A DNA stretch of 64,000 bases, taken from Gammaproteobacteria bacterium HGW-Gammaproteobacteria-13. Lineage in GTDB: Bacteria; Pseudomonadota; Gammaproteobacteria; Pseudomonadales; Pseudomonadaceae. The position numbers and the translations under genes were made by a program. Below are positions 1 through 8,520 of this stretch, piece by piece. The stretch spans positions 124,001 to 188,000 of the forward strand of contig PGZH01000006.1 in NCBI GenBank assembly GCA_002840155.1, given 5' to 3'. Below the pieces are notes generated by a model. The model ran no database searches, was not told the origin of the DNA, and saw only the letters and a program-made list of their open reading frames with translations. Position 1 is the stretch's first letter; the number at the start of each line of letters is the position of its first letter.

Positions 1-1032
1 GTTCTTGTCTTCCCACTTGATCAGACCGGTTGTTTCCCAGGTTTTCACCCATTCCGGACGCTCTTCATAGGCCAGTGCTGGCGCTTCAACACCCTGCGGA
101 TAAACCGTGGTCATCAGGTTCAGGCGTGCCATGGAGGCCACAGCAGGCGCGGTGAGATAGAGCAGGGAGATAAACACCAGAGTCCAGCCAGCCGACCAAC
201 GCGCGTCGGCGACTTTCGGCACGGTGAAGAAGCGAATGATGACGTGCGGCAAACCGGCCGTACCAATCATCAGCGACATGGTGAAGAGCACCATGTTCAG
301 CTTGTTGGTGACATCGGCGGTGTAGTCGGTAAAGCCCAGCCCAGCCACAACTTCATTGAGTTTCTGCAGCAACGGCACGCCTGACTCAGTGTGCTCGCTG
401 AACATGCCGAACATCGGAATCGGATTGCCGGTCAGTTGCAGGGAGATAAACACCGCAGGAATGGTATAGGCAATGATCAGCACCACGTACTGAGCAACCT
501 GGGTGTAGGTAATGCCCTTCATCCCGCCAAACACCGCGTAGCAGAACACCACGCCAGCAGCGATCCAGATACCGGTGGAGTTGCTCACTTCGAGGAAGCG
601 CGAGAACGCCACGCCAGCACCGGCCATCTGACCGATCACGTAGGTGACGCAGATGATGATCAGGCAGACCACTGCAGCCAGACGTGCACCGTTGCTGTAG
701 AAGCGATCACCGATAAAGTCCGGCACAGTGAACTTGCCGAATTTACGCAGGTACGGCGCCAGCAGCATCGCCAGCAGCACATAACCACCGGTCCAGCCCA
801 TCAGGAAGGTTGAGTTGGCATAACCACCGGCGGCGATCAGGCCCGCCATGGAAATAAACGACGCCGCGGACATCCAGTCGGCCGCAGTTGCCATGCCGTT
901 GGTGACGGGGTGTACACCACCGCCGGCGACATAGAATTCCTTGGTCGAGCCGGCGCGTGCCCAGACAGCGATGCCGAAGTAGAGCGCGAAGGAGGCGCCC
1001 ACAAACAGCATATTGATTACAAACTGGCTCAT
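1..1032 (-). CDS. Sodium:solute symporter, VC_2705-type (C-terminus cut by window edge)
   Basis: Integral membrane symporter of the SSS family, read leftward and truncated at base 1 after 344 codons. The start ATG at 1032 gives an N-terminus with hydrophobic helices and SSS hallmarks: AAADWMSAASFISMAG near residues 49-64, WTGGYVLLAMLLAPYLRKFG, and VPDFIGDRFYSN. The missing C-terminus would hold the later helices. It starts 3 bases after the stop of the DUF4212 gene, the usual two-gene arrangement of this subfamily, where the small protein is thought to assist the large transporter. Acetate or another small organic anion is the likely substrate, by analogy with ActP-type symporters; this is inference. 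Confidence 0.85.
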   Translation of the reverse strand, partial: MSQFVINMLFVGASFALYFGIAVWARAGSTKEFYVAGGGVHPVTNGMATAADWMSAASFISMAGLIAAGGYANSTFLMGWTGGYVLLAMLLAPYLRKFGKFTVPDFIGDRFYSNGARLAAVVCLIIICVTYVIGQMAGAGVAFSRFLEVSNSTGIWIAAGVVFCYAVFGGMKGITYTQVAQYVVLIIAYTIPAVFISLQLTGNPIPMFGMFSEHTESGVPLLQKLNEVVAGLGFTDYTADVTNKLNMVLFTMSLMIGTAGLPHVIIRFFTVPKVADARWSAGWTLVFISLLYLTAPAVASMARLNLMTTVYPQGVEAPALAYEERPEWVKTWETTGLIKWEDKN

Positions 1033-1035
1033 GGA

Positions 1036-1296
1036 TTATTCCTCGACACCGAATTGTTTATCGAGTTTGTTCATTTTCCAGGCGTAAAAGAAAATGATCA
1101 CGACAAAGGTAATGATCGAACCTTGCTGGGCGAACCAGAAACCAAGGTCAGTACCACCGACAGAAATACCTGCCAGCATCGGTCGAAGAAGTATGGCGCA
1201 GCCGTAAGACACCAAGGCCCAGACAATCAGGCTCCAGGTAATCAGCCGAACATTCGCCTTCCAGTACGCTGCAGCGTTAGCTTGTTCAGAAGTCAT
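1036..1296 (-). CDS. DUF4212 small subunit of the sodium:solute symporter
   Basis: An 86-residue inner-membrane protein with two hydrophobic segments (about residues 16-40 and 53-73) and the family signature WKANVRLITWSLIVWALVSY. It is the first gene of a two-gene operon with the symporter and is probably co-translated with it. An AGGAG-like ribosome binding site lies just before the ATG at 1296. Its molecular role is not established beyond the conserved pairing with the large transporter. Confidence 0.85.
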   Translation of the reverse strand: MTSEQANAAAYWKANVRLITWSLIVWALVSYGCAILLRPMLAGISVGGTDLGFWFAQQGSIITFVVIIFFYAWKMNKLDKQFGVEE

Positions 1297-1569
1297 AAAC
1301 TCCTCCGGTTATTGTTATTCTCATGCACCTTCAAGCTAGCAGCAGGCCATTAGGGCCGACAGATAGACATTGGTATTAGCCGACTTGCACCACCTTACGC
1401 GCAGCGCTTTTTGTCGATTTAACAGGCACTTGGCACTACACCGAAAAGCCCCCAAAAAAGCGGGAACAACTTTGGTCTAAGAGTAAGGCAGGAACATGCC
1501 TGGTGCGGGCACGCTATCAGCAGCATGGTTACCCCCTGCTGCGCAATATCGAAGCTGTTACACGCCCCT

Positions 1570-2355
1570 TTAGACGGGTGAAAACTCGATCGGCAGAAGG
1601 TAACGCTGCTCGTCGTACTCGATGCGAAACTGCACTCGACGCGTGCTTTCTTTTACGGTTTCACATTCCCCGGCCACCTCAGCCGCGCGGCTTTCGACTC
1701 GGATCTGCTTAAGCAGCAAGTCGCGATAACCCTTGTTCCCCGGACGTTCGGTGATGATCAGCAGGCCCTTGGTATCACTGAACTCTCCTGCGCAACGGGT
1801 ATCCCACTCTCCCCCCGAGCTATCCATCACCAGCTCGCTCAGCACCGGGCGCAAACGCTGCGACTGCAGCTCATAGAGACTCAGCGAGGTTTTATAGAAG
1901 GGATTGGGGCGCGACATATTTCGACGTTTGATGCGAAGACCGAAAGCTAAATCGCCCTCGCGCAAACGATAGGGAGCAGTATCGAATTCCAATCCATCGA
2001 CAAATATCGCATCCCAGTCCAGCAGGTTCGGCTCAACATGGAGCGCGACAATGGCCTGGCTGACAGTGTCCAGCACCAGTACCTCAAGATCACTGTAGCC
2101 ATGTCCATCATCCTCGGCACGTACCAGCGATACCGCTAACAAGGTCAGGTGCGGGCGCGCCGGCCAGACCTTGCAGATGCTCAGCTCGGTACTGATCCGA
2201 TAAGTACCTCGCTCGTCATCCAGCAGATGACCCTGTGCATAGCCTGGGTATGCCTGCTCGAGCAATGCAGGTAAGTGTTGTTGACAGTCATCGGCTCGCG
2301 CCGAGCACACCATCAACAGGCCACACATTGCTGCGGCGAAAGTTATGCGGTTCAT
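1570..2355 (-). CDS. Secreted or periplasmic protein of unknown function
   Basis: 261 residues with a clear signal peptide (hydrophobic residues 4-18, cleavage probably after CSARA) followed by a soluble, charged mature domain with several cysteines (for example DDCQQ, LSICK, DTRCAGE, AGECE), so disulfides are plausible. An AAGGAG ribosome binding site precedes the ATG. The mature part has no motif I recognise. It is the last gene of a leftward run after creD (2862-4229) and two small genes, so it may be co-transcribed with creD. Its 5' end overlaps the small frame 2288-2503. Confidence 0.7.
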   Translation of the reverse strand: MNRITFAAAMCGLLMVCSARADDCQQHLPALLEQAYPGYAQGHLLDDERGTYRISTELSICKVWPARPHLTLLAVSLVRAEDDGHGYSDLEVLVLDTVSQAIVALHVEPNLLDWDAIFVDGLEFDTAPYRLREGDLAFGLRIKRRNMSRPNPFYKTSLSLYELQSQRLRPVLSELVMDSSGGEWDTRCAGEFSDTKGLLIITERPGNKGYRDLLLKQIRVESRAAEVAGECETVKESTRRVQFRIEYDEQRYLLPIEFSPV

Positions 2356-2503
2356 CCCTGAGCTCCTTCTGATAATCCAGCGGCCAGTCTAAACTCGACG
2401 CAGCGCACTGCCCATGCTGGGCATCACGGAACAACCGCGCAATCCGCCGCGCCAGCACGTGCCCGGCGCGCGACTCTTCGCGTAACCCGACATGCCCGCT
2501 CAT
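2288..2503 (-). CDS. Possible 71-residue coupled small protein
   Basis: This frame begins at an ATG whose last two bases are shared with the TGA stop of the preceding gene (ATGA overlap at 2500-2503), an arrangement typical of translational coupling. It runs MSGHVGLREESRAGHV and overlaps the start of the downstream secreted-protein gene by 68 bases in another frame. The product is arginine-rich and soluble, with no known domain. The long overlap and GC-rich context mean it could be a chance frame; the coupling geometry is the only support. Confidence 0.35.
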   Translation of the reverse strand: MSGHVGLREESRAGHVLARRIARLFRDAQHGQCAASSLDWPLDYQKELRDEPHNFRRSNVWPVDGVLGASR

Positions 2504-2805
2504 CGCGCATACCACAGGCGAAAGAAGCCAAACGCCAGCAGCAGGCCGACCTGACCCAGCGCCGTGCACAGGCTGAGAAAGGACTGCACCTCGCGATTCT
2601 GCGGCGCATTGGCCAGGCCGGTCAGGCTCTCCCAGAACGCTTCCGGCAACAGCAGCAGGCTCATCTGTGCCAAGGGCTGGCCGGTCAGCTGCAGGCCCTT
2701 GATCAGGTCAAACTGGCCGCAGAACATCAGGCCCAGCAGCACCATAAAAGCCACCGCCAGCCCCAGGGCGAAACACGCAGAGAACTGCATCAATAAACGC
2801 ATCAT
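2500..2805 (-). CDS. Small inner-membrane protein downstream of creD
   Basis: 101 residues starting MMRLLMQF at 2805; a longer in-frame start at 2865 would overlap creD and is not needed. Three hydrophobic stretches (about residues 8-30, 45-58 and 78-97) suggest a multi-pass membrane protein. It lies 57 bases after the creD stop in the same orientation, so it probably belongs to the creD transcript. No family was recognised. Confidence 0.6.
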   Translation of the reverse strand: MMRLLMQFSACFALGLAVAFMVLLGLMFCGQFDLIKGLQLTGQPLAQMSLLLLPEAFWESLTGLANAPQNREVQSFLSLCTALGQVGLLLAFGFFRLWYAR

Positions 2806-2861
2806 GCTCAACTCCCACACAGGTAAAAAAGCGGCGCTGGCTGGGCCTGCGCCGCGATTCG

Positions 2862-4229
2862 TCAAAGGTCGCTGGCTGGATTGGCTGGGCTGGCCAGTGG
2901 CAGGCGACCGACGCCGTACCAGTCGAGTTTGCGGGTCAGCACCATCACCCCGGCGAGCACGCCGAACACCAGCACCGAGCCCATCAGCAGGGCGTAGTCC
3001 TCGGCCCCGAGCAGGCCGAACAACATGCCGTAGAGCAGCGCCAGCAGGGCGCCGAAGCCTGCGCCACGTAGCGCGCTGTGCAGCACGTAGCTGACGTAGA
3101 AGCCAATCAGTAGCACACAGGCGGTCGCGGCAATGCCGTAGGCCAGGGCAAAACTCAGGTGCTCGGACAGCGAAAGCAGCAACAGGTAGAACAGTGCCAG
3201 CGACATGCCCACCAGGGCGTACTGCACCGGGTGCACGGCCATGCGCTTGAGCACTTCAAAGAGGAAGAACACGGCGAAGGTCAGGCCGATAAACAGCAGG
3301 GCATATTTGATCGCCCGCTCGGTCTTCAGGTACTGGTCCACCGGGTCGACAAAGCTCACGCCGAAGTTGCGCGCAGTCAGCGCATTGCAGCTTTCCCCTC
3401 GTACGCAATCGGCCAGCGCCTCTTCCAGGTTGGTGGCGAAGAAGCTGGTCTGCCACAGCGCTTTAAAGCCCTTGGCCGACACCTCACGGCTGCTCGGCAG
3501 GTACTCGCCGACAAAGCTCGGATGCGGCCAGCCGGACGTCAGCTCGACTCGGCTGTCACGGCCTACCGGGGTGATGCTCAGCTGCTCGGTGCCCTGCAGT
3601 TTTAGATCGAAAGCGAACTCCAGCACTTGCCCACCCTGGGTATCCAGTGCCGGCAGCGGTGCATGCACACCGGCGCCGAAACGCTCCTCGGCGCTGCCAG
3701 GGGCAAAGCTCAGATTCATGCCGTTGAAGCGCAGCTGCAGGTCATTGCTGATGCCGCGGATATCGCTGATGCCGACCGAGAGGAAAGGCCGGTCGAACTG
3801 ATACAGGCCGAGATCGTCACCCAATCCCAAACGCGCTGGCAGCTTGAAGGCGCCGCTGATCTGGTTGTCGCTGCGGTACAGCAGCGCCTTGTAGATGCCG
3901 CGTGCACGCTCCTCGGTGGCGACGTGGCCATTGAGCACAAAGCGCTCCGGCAGGAAGTACAAACGGCCGCGGCTCTTCTGCTCTTCCAGGTAACGCTCGC
4001 CGGTCTTGGCGTGGGTTTTCCACTGGTTCCACACCTTGGTGTAAGGCATCACCAGAATCGGCCCGGTGAGCTGCTGGCGGTAGCTGGAACTGCGCGCGAT
4101 GTCCTGCAGCACCTCGGCGCGCTGATACTGCCGCTCGCTCACCAGCCCGCCGATCATCGACAGCGGGACCAGCAATAACAAAATCAGCAGGGCAATAGCG
4201 CCCAGCTTGAAACCCAGAATGCGGCTCAT
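2862..4229 (-). CDS. creD: Inner membrane protein CreD
   Basis: 455 residues. CreD is the inner-membrane effector of the CreBC two-component system and is tied to envelope homeostasis and beta-lactam response in Pseudomonas. Visible are an N-terminal membrane helix (about 10-30), a long periplasmic region with family features (SERQYQRAEV, PILVMPYTKVW, LPERFVLNGHV, SELTSGWPHPSF-like), and a C-terminal block of about five helices (310-440) including HPVQYALVGMSLALFYLLLLS. A GGAGAG site precedes the ATG. Unlike the creBCD arrangement I know from P. aeruginosa, the kinase and regulator genes lie about 8 kb away. A cre-tag-like repeat lies 72 bases upstream of the start. Confidence 0.93.
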   Translation of the reverse strand: MSRILGFKLGAIALLILLLLVPLSMIGGLVSERQYQRAEVLQDIARSSSYRQQLTGPILVMPYTKVWNQWKTHAKTGERYLEEQKSRGRLYFLPERFVLNGHVATEERARGIYKALLYRSDNQISGAFKLPARLGLGDDLGLYQFDRPFLSVGISDIRGISNDLQLRFNGMNLSFAPGSAEERFGAGVHAPLPALDTQGGQVLEFAFDLKLQGTEQLSITPVGRDSRVELTSGWPHPSFVGEYLPSSREVSAKGFKALWQTSFFATNLEEALADCVRGESCNALTARNFGVSFVDPVDQYLKTERAIKYALLFIGLTFAVFFLFEVLKRMAVHPVQYALVGMSLALFYLLLLSLSEHLSFALAYGIAATACVLLIGFYVSYVLHSALRGAGFGALLALLYGMLFGLLGAEDYALLMGSVLVFGVLAGVMVLTRKLDWYGVGRLPLASPANPASDL

Positions 4230-4300
4230 GGTGCAACTCTCCGATACGGTTTAGGTAGGCAGAGTCTGGGCGGCGCAAATGGTGGCTTTATGGAGGGCAG

Positions 4301-4316
4301 GTGGAGAGTGTGTGGA
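4301..4316 (-). promoter_or_regulatory. Candidate CreB-binding direct repeat upstream of creD
   Basis: On the minus strand the sequence is TCCAC-ACACTC-TCCAC, an exact 5-6-5 direct repeat with 11-base period. The published E. coli cre tag, also reported for the related Aeromonas system, is TTCAC-N6-TTCAC, so each half differs at one position. Its position 72 bases before the creD start suits an activator site. Assignment is by pattern only. Confidence 0.45.
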
Positions 4317-4415
4317 GACTTATCGGCCACATGCGCACGAAGGGCTTGCTCGCACATGCCTGCGACCGTTCGTCCATTCCACTGGAAGCCAGAGTTTTCT
4401 GCACTAGAGTGCTAA

Positions 4416-4431
4416 CTCACTTGTTGCTCAC
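4416..4431 (+). promoter_or_regulatory. Candidate CreB-binding direct repeat upstream of the LPMO gene
   Basis: The plus strand reads CTCAC-TTGTTG-CTCAC, again a 5-6-5 direct repeat matching TTCAC-N6-TTCAC except for the first base of each half. It lies 55 bases before the ATG of the chitin-active monooxygenase, pointing toward that gene. It may place cbpD under CreBC control; untested inference. Confidence 0.35.
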
Positions 4432-4486
4432 AAGGCGACCGGTAAGCGGCTTCACCAAGATTTATCCAATCTGAGAAGGGACAGTC

Positions 4487-5908
4487 ATGCATAAGCGCCA
4501 ATGGATTTGCGCGGCCAGCGCACTATTAATACTCGGTAGCGGCAACGTATCCGCCCACGGCTATATCAAACAACCTGAAGCACGCGGCTATCTGTGCAAG
4601 CTGGGTGAAAACAGCCAGTGCGGTGCCGTGCAATGGGAACCGCAAAGCCTGGAAGGCTACTCCGGCTTCCCGCAAAACGGCCCTGCTGATGGCCAGATCG
4701 CCAGCGCCGGCTTGGCGCAGTTTTCCCCCCTCAATGAACAGACCGTCAGCCGCTGGGCCAAGCGCTCAATTACCGCAGGCCCGACGAGCTTCACCTGGCG
4801 CTTTACCGCCAACCATGTCACGCGCAACTGGCGCTACTACATCACCCGCCCCGACTGGCTGGCCAATCAGCCGCTCAACCGCGCAGCGTTCGAGCTGGTG
4901 CCGTTCTGTGTGGTCGACGGCGGCATGCAACAGCCGCCGCAGGAAGCCACCCATAACTGTGATGTGCCAGCGCGCGAGGGCTACCAGGTGATCCTCGGGG
5001 TCTGGGAAGTGGGCGATACGCCGATGAGTTTCTACAACGTGATGGATGTGATGTTCGCTGATGTGGCCACCCCGCCCGATCCGTCCGCCTGGCAAGCCAA
5101 GGGCATGCTCTATCCCTCGATGGATCTGCACGTCGGCGACCAGGTGATGACCCGGGTCTTCGATGCCAGCGGCGAGCGCAGTGACTTGCAGACGCGGCTG
5201 CAGGTTGAAAGCAGCGAGCAGGGCCAACGCAACCAATGGACCTACCTGCTGGCCAGCCGCATCAACCAGCAGCAGAGCCAGCTCAAGGCCGGTCAGCGCG
5301 GCAGCGACGGCGCAATCCAGCCGGTGTACGGCCAGAACAGCCTGTTTGCCCGCGCCGACAGCGGCATCCAGCGTATCGAGGTGCAGATCGACAAGGCCCC
5401 CGCACCGGATCACGAGCTGCTGGTCGCTGGCCTGCAGCCCAGCTATCGCATTCGCAGCGGCCAACTGCAGCTCGCATTCAACGTCACCGCCGTGGGCGCG
5501 TTGCAGATCAGCAGCTACGTCTACGATCACGGCGGCAATGCCAAAGGCTTTGCCGCCACCGAACTGGCCAACGGCAGTCAGCCAATGAGCATCAATGTCG
5601 AGAACCCTGCGCCCGGCCATCACCAACTGGTGGTCAGCGCCAAGGTGGCCGGCAGCGAGCAGGTGCTGCAAAAAACCTTCGACATGATGTTCGTCGCAGA
5701 CGACGGCAGCGCCAGCTACGACTTCACCTTCCCGGACGGCCTGCGCAGTTACACAGCCGGCACCCGGGTGCTGCAACCCAAGACGGGACAGCTGTATCAG
5801 TGCCGTCCCTTTCCTCAGAGTGGCTATTGCACGCAATGGTCAGCCACCTCGACCCAGTTCGAGCCCGGTATCGGTAGCCATTGGCAAGACGCCTGGCTAG
5901 CCGACTGA
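4487..5908 (+). CDS. cbpD: Secreted AA10 lytic polysaccharide monooxygenase, CbpD/GbpA-like
   Basis: 473 residues. This copper enzyme oxidatively cleaves chitin or related polysaccharides and acts as a chitin-binding protein outside the cell. The signal peptide (1-23) ends VSA, leaving His24 as the mature N-terminus; His24 and His110 (FTANH) would form the copper histidine brace. Domain order: AA10 about 24-205, a GbpA-type domain about 210-315, a third beta domain about 320-415, and a C-terminal carbohydrate-binding module about 425-473 with GQLYQCRPFPQSGYC and HWQDAWLAD. Type II secretion is the usual export route. The next gene is another secreted enzyme. Confidence 0.9.
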   Translation: MHKRQWICAASALLILGSGNVSAHGYIKQPEARGYLCKLGENSQCGAVQWEPQSLEGYSGFPQNGPADGQIASAGLAQFSPLNEQTVSRWAKRSITAGPTSFTWRFTANHVTRNWRYYITRPDWLANQPLNRAAFELVPFCVVDGGMQQPPQEATHNCDVPAREGYQVILGVWEVGDTPMSFYNVMDVMFADVATPPDPSAWQAKGMLYPSMDLHVGDQVMTRVFDASGERSDLQTRLQVESSEQGQRNQWTYLLASRINQQQSQLKAGQRGSDGAIQPVYGQNSLFARADSGIQRIEVQIDKAPAPDHELLVAGLQPSYRIRSGQLQLAFNVTAVGALQISSYVYDHGGNAKGFAATELANGSQPMSINVENPAPGHHQLVVSAKVAGSEQVLQKTFDMMFVADDGSASYDFTFPDGLRSYTAGTRVLQPKTGQLYQCRPFPQSGYCTQWSATSTQFEPGIGSHWQDAWLAD

Positions 5909-6296
5909 GATAAGCGCCGCGCCCGCCAAGCGGTTTGGCCGGCGCGGCCACCCCATCCCCCTGAACACACGTACGACACAGGCGCATGCACTGCGCCTTG
6001 GCGTATGTCTTTGTGGAGCCGCAGGTATGCCCAGGTACTGACGTATAGGCACTCACCCCGCGTTGCGCGCATCACCGCCCTTGCCCCAAGCCTGTATAGC
6101 GGCCCCCGGGGACAGGCGCTAAGCGGTAGCGTTCCACCTCCCTTTGGCGCACCTAAGGGGACGCCATGCTATCGGCTTAAATAATTGATTTTATTGATTT
6201 TTTATACATAAAAAACGACGAACGGCCTTGGCTTTTCAGCACAGTCTCCTAGGGTTCTGGCAGCTGCACTACGCGGCACACAATTGGGAGATAACC
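5909..6296. other. 388-base gap between LPMO and subtilase genes
   Basis: No convincing gene. A GC-rich inverted repeat at about 5916-5952 (GCCGCGCC pairing with GGCGCGG) just after the LPMO stop could act as a terminator, but no T-run follows. A second hairpin at about 5969-6007 has a stem around GGCGCA/TGCGCC. Bases 6178-6220 are strikingly AT-rich and contain a perfect palindrome (separate entry), probably promoter or nucleoid-protein territory for the subtilase gene. Confidence 0.6.
6198..6215. promoter_or_regulatory. AT-rich perfect palindrome upstream of subtilase gene
   Basis: TTTTTTAT-AC-ATAAAAAA forms a perfect 8-base inverted repeat, preceded by the near-direct repeat TTGATTTTATTGATTTT. 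It lies about 80 bases before the start of the S8 peptidase. In this GC-rich genome such a patch suggests an UP element, a regulator site or an MvaT/H-NS-type site; which of these cannot be told from sequence. Confidence 0.35.
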
Positions 6297-7859
6297 ATGC
6301 AAGGATTCCAACGCACCACTGCCTTACTGCTGTTGCTCAGCGCAGGCTGGGCCTACGCCCAGGCCGACGAAAAACCCAGCTTCGCGGCCCAGGCGCAGAT
6401 CGCCGTCGATGATCAGCAGTCACCGCGCTACATCATCAAATACAAGGAGCTGACGCCTTCACCAATGAGTCAGTCCAACCAGCCGCAACCTCTGAGCGCC
6501 GGCCAGTTCGAAAGCCGCGCCGCCCAGCGCCTGCTTAGCCAGGCACAGGTACAACCGCTGATGCACCTGGACAGCCAGGCCGCCAGCGTGGCGCACCTGA
6601 GCCCAGCGCAACTCAAACAGCTGCAGGCCAACCCGGCAGTCGACTATGTCGAACTCGACCCGCGCCGCTACCTGATGGCCGAACAAGTGCCCTATGGCAT
6701 CCCCATGGTGCAGGCGGATCTGCTACCGGATAACGCCATTTCCAATATGAAGGTGTGCATCGTCGACTCCGGTTACGACCTCGGCCATCAGGACTTGCCG
6801 TCAGCCGGCATCACCGGCAATGACGGCTATGGCAGCGTCAACAGCGGTAACTGGTACGAGGATGGCGATGGCCATGGCACCCACGTCGCCGGCACTATCG
6901 CCGCGCTGGGTGGCAATAACCTTGGCGTGGTGGGCGTCAGCCCATCGGGCAATCTCGGGCTGCATATCGTCAAGGTGTTCAACAACAGTGGCAGCTGGGC
7001 CTATGGCTCGGACCTGGTGATGGCCATCCAACAATGCCGCGCAGCCGGCTCGACGGTAATCAGCATGAGCCTGGGCGGCGGCGCCTCGTCGGTAACCGAG
7101 CGTAATGCCATGGATGCGGCTTACCAGAACGGTGTGCTGGTCGTCGCAGCTGCCGGTAACAGTGGTAATAGCACCCTCTCCTACCCGGCCTCCTACGACT
7201 CGGTGGTATCGGTTGCGGCGGTCGACAGCAGCGGTAATCGCGCGTCGTTCTCGCAATACAACAACCAGGTCGAAGTCGCCGCTCCCGGCGTTGGCGTGCG
7301 CTCCACCCTGCCTGGCAACAACTATGCGAACTACAACGGCACCTCGATGGCCACACCGCATGTGTCAGCGGTCTACGCCCTGGTGTGGAGCCAGCATCGG
7401 CAATGCACCCCCGCGCAGATCCGCAAGGTGGTCAACAGCACCGCCGAAGACCGTGGCACTCCCGGCCGCGACCCCTACTACGGCTACGGTATCGTCAAGG
7501 CCAAACGGGCCAGCGACCTGATCGCCCAGCGCGGCTGTGATGCCACCGGGGGTGGCAATGGCGAGGAACAGACCTACCCCAACCTCTCTGGCGCGCGGGA
7601 CGCCTGGGTGCGTTACAACGTGGTCGTGCCAAGCGGCGCCCAGCGTCTGACCGTACGAATCAGCGGCGGCACGGGTGATGCCGACCTGTACACCCGCCTG
7701 GGCAGCCAACCCACCACCAGCCAATGGACCTGCCGGCCCTACCTCGACGGCAACCAGGAAACCTGCACCCAGGAAAATCCTGCTGCCGGCACCTGGCATA
7801 TCGGTGTACGGGGCTATTCCAGCTTCTCCGGTGTGACCCTGTACTGGCGCTACGAGTAA
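6297..7859 (+). CDS. Secreted S8 subtilisin-like serine peptidase with PPC domain
   Basis: 520 residues from the ATG at 6297, chosen because TGGGAG lies 6 bases upstream and it yields a clean signal peptide (1-21, ending AYA); an upstream in-frame start would bury the signal. A propeptide (about 40-130) precedes the peptidase S8 domain. The catalytic triad is visible: Asp157 in CIVDSGYD, His193 in DGHGTHVAG and Ser350 in NGTSMATPH. The C-terminus (about 435-520) is a pre-peptidase C-terminal domain, commonly removed on maturation. It probably acts outside the cell in protein degradation. Confidence 0.9.
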   Translation: MQGFQRTTALLLLLSAGWAYAQADEKPSFAAQAQIAVDDQQSPRYIIKYKELTPSPMSQSNQPQPLSAGQFESRAAQRLLSQAQVQPLMHLDSQAASVAHLSPAQLKQLQANPAVDYVELDPRRYLMAEQVPYGIPMVQADLLPDNAISNMKVCIVDSGYDLGHQDLPSAGITGNDGYGSVNSGNWYEDGDGHGTHVAGTIAALGGNNLGVVGVSPSGNLGLHIVKVFNNSGSWAYGSDLVMAIQQCRAAGSTVISMSLGGGASSVTERNAMDAAYQNGVLVVAAAGNSGNSTLSYPASYDSVVSVAAVDSSGNRASFSQYNNQVEVAAPGVGVRSTLPGNNYANYNGTSMATPHVSAVYALVWSQHRQCTPAQIRKVVNSTAEDRGTPGRDPYYGYGIVKAKRASDLIAQRGCDATGGGNGEEQTYPNLSGARDAWVRYNVVVPSGAQRLTVRISGGTGDADLYTRLGSQPTTSQWTCRPYLDGNQETCTQENPAAGTWHIGVRGYSSFSGVTLYWRYE

Positions 7860-7867
7860 CCCAACCG

Positions 7868-7894
7868 GCCCCGAGGCAGGCAACTGCCCGGGGC
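7868..7894 (+). terminator. Hairpin after subtilase gene
   Basis: GCCCCGAGGCAG pairs with CTGCCCGGGGC across a 4-base loop, starting 8 bases after the stop. No T-run follows, so termination may be weak or the hairpin may protect the mRNA 3' end. Confidence 0.5.
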
Positions 7895-8047
7895 ATCTCG
7901 CCCTGTACAACTCTCAATGCCTCAGCCAAGCGCGCATGAAGCGACGCTGAAAAGATCACAAGATTGCGCAAATCATCCCAGCGCAAATGGACAGCTTTTA
8001 CAGAAATGCGTAGCGTGCCGCTGATCGCCAATTAAGGATGAACGGCC

Positions 8048-8488
8048 ATGACCCAGCACAACCCCTACGCCACCCCGCAAGCCAGCGTCGCTGACGCAGA
8101 ATCACGGGTGTCCGACGAGCAGATCGCCGCATTACCCATCTCCGATAAATGGAAGCAGCGCTTTAGCGCGATCCACCATGCCGGCGGCATCAAGATGCCC
8201 AAGTTCAAGGAGCTGCCCGCCGAGGAGCGGCGCAAAGCCTTCAGCTTCAACTTTCTGGCGTTCTTCTTCGGGCCGATCTACTACGCCATCAAGGGCATGT
8301 GGAAAAAGGGTCTGGCGCTGTTCGTCGTTTGCGCAGCGGTGGTGATCATCCTCGGCATCGGCCTGGATTACCTCGGTTACAGCAAGATCGCCAACGCCCT
8401 GGGCTACGGCATTGGTGCGGTATTCGCCACGCGCGCCAATATCGATTACTACAAGAAGATGCTGCTGAACGATAACGGCTGGTGGTAA
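8048..8488 (+). CDS. DUF2628 membrane protein
   Basis: 146 residues. The N-terminus is polar (NPYATPQASVADAE) and is followed by the DUF2628 region: SFNFLAFFFGPIYYAIKGMWKKGL, a hydrophobic helix around 92-110, and ANIDYYKKML near the end. A small inner-membrane protein of unknown function. AAGGATGA upstream serves as ribosome binding site. It is followed 32 bases later by an OsmC-family gene, so the two may be co-transcribed. Confidence 0.8.
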   Translation: MTQHNPYATPQASVADAESRVSDEQIAALPISDKWKQRFSAIHHAGGIKMPKFKELPAEERRKAFSFNFLAFFFGPIYYAIKGMWKKGLALFVVCAAVVIILGIGLDYLGYSKIANALGYGIGAVFATRANIDYYKKMLLNDNGWW

Positions 8489-8520
8489 GCGCCTAACCCA
8501 ACTGCATCAGGAGAATAAAC

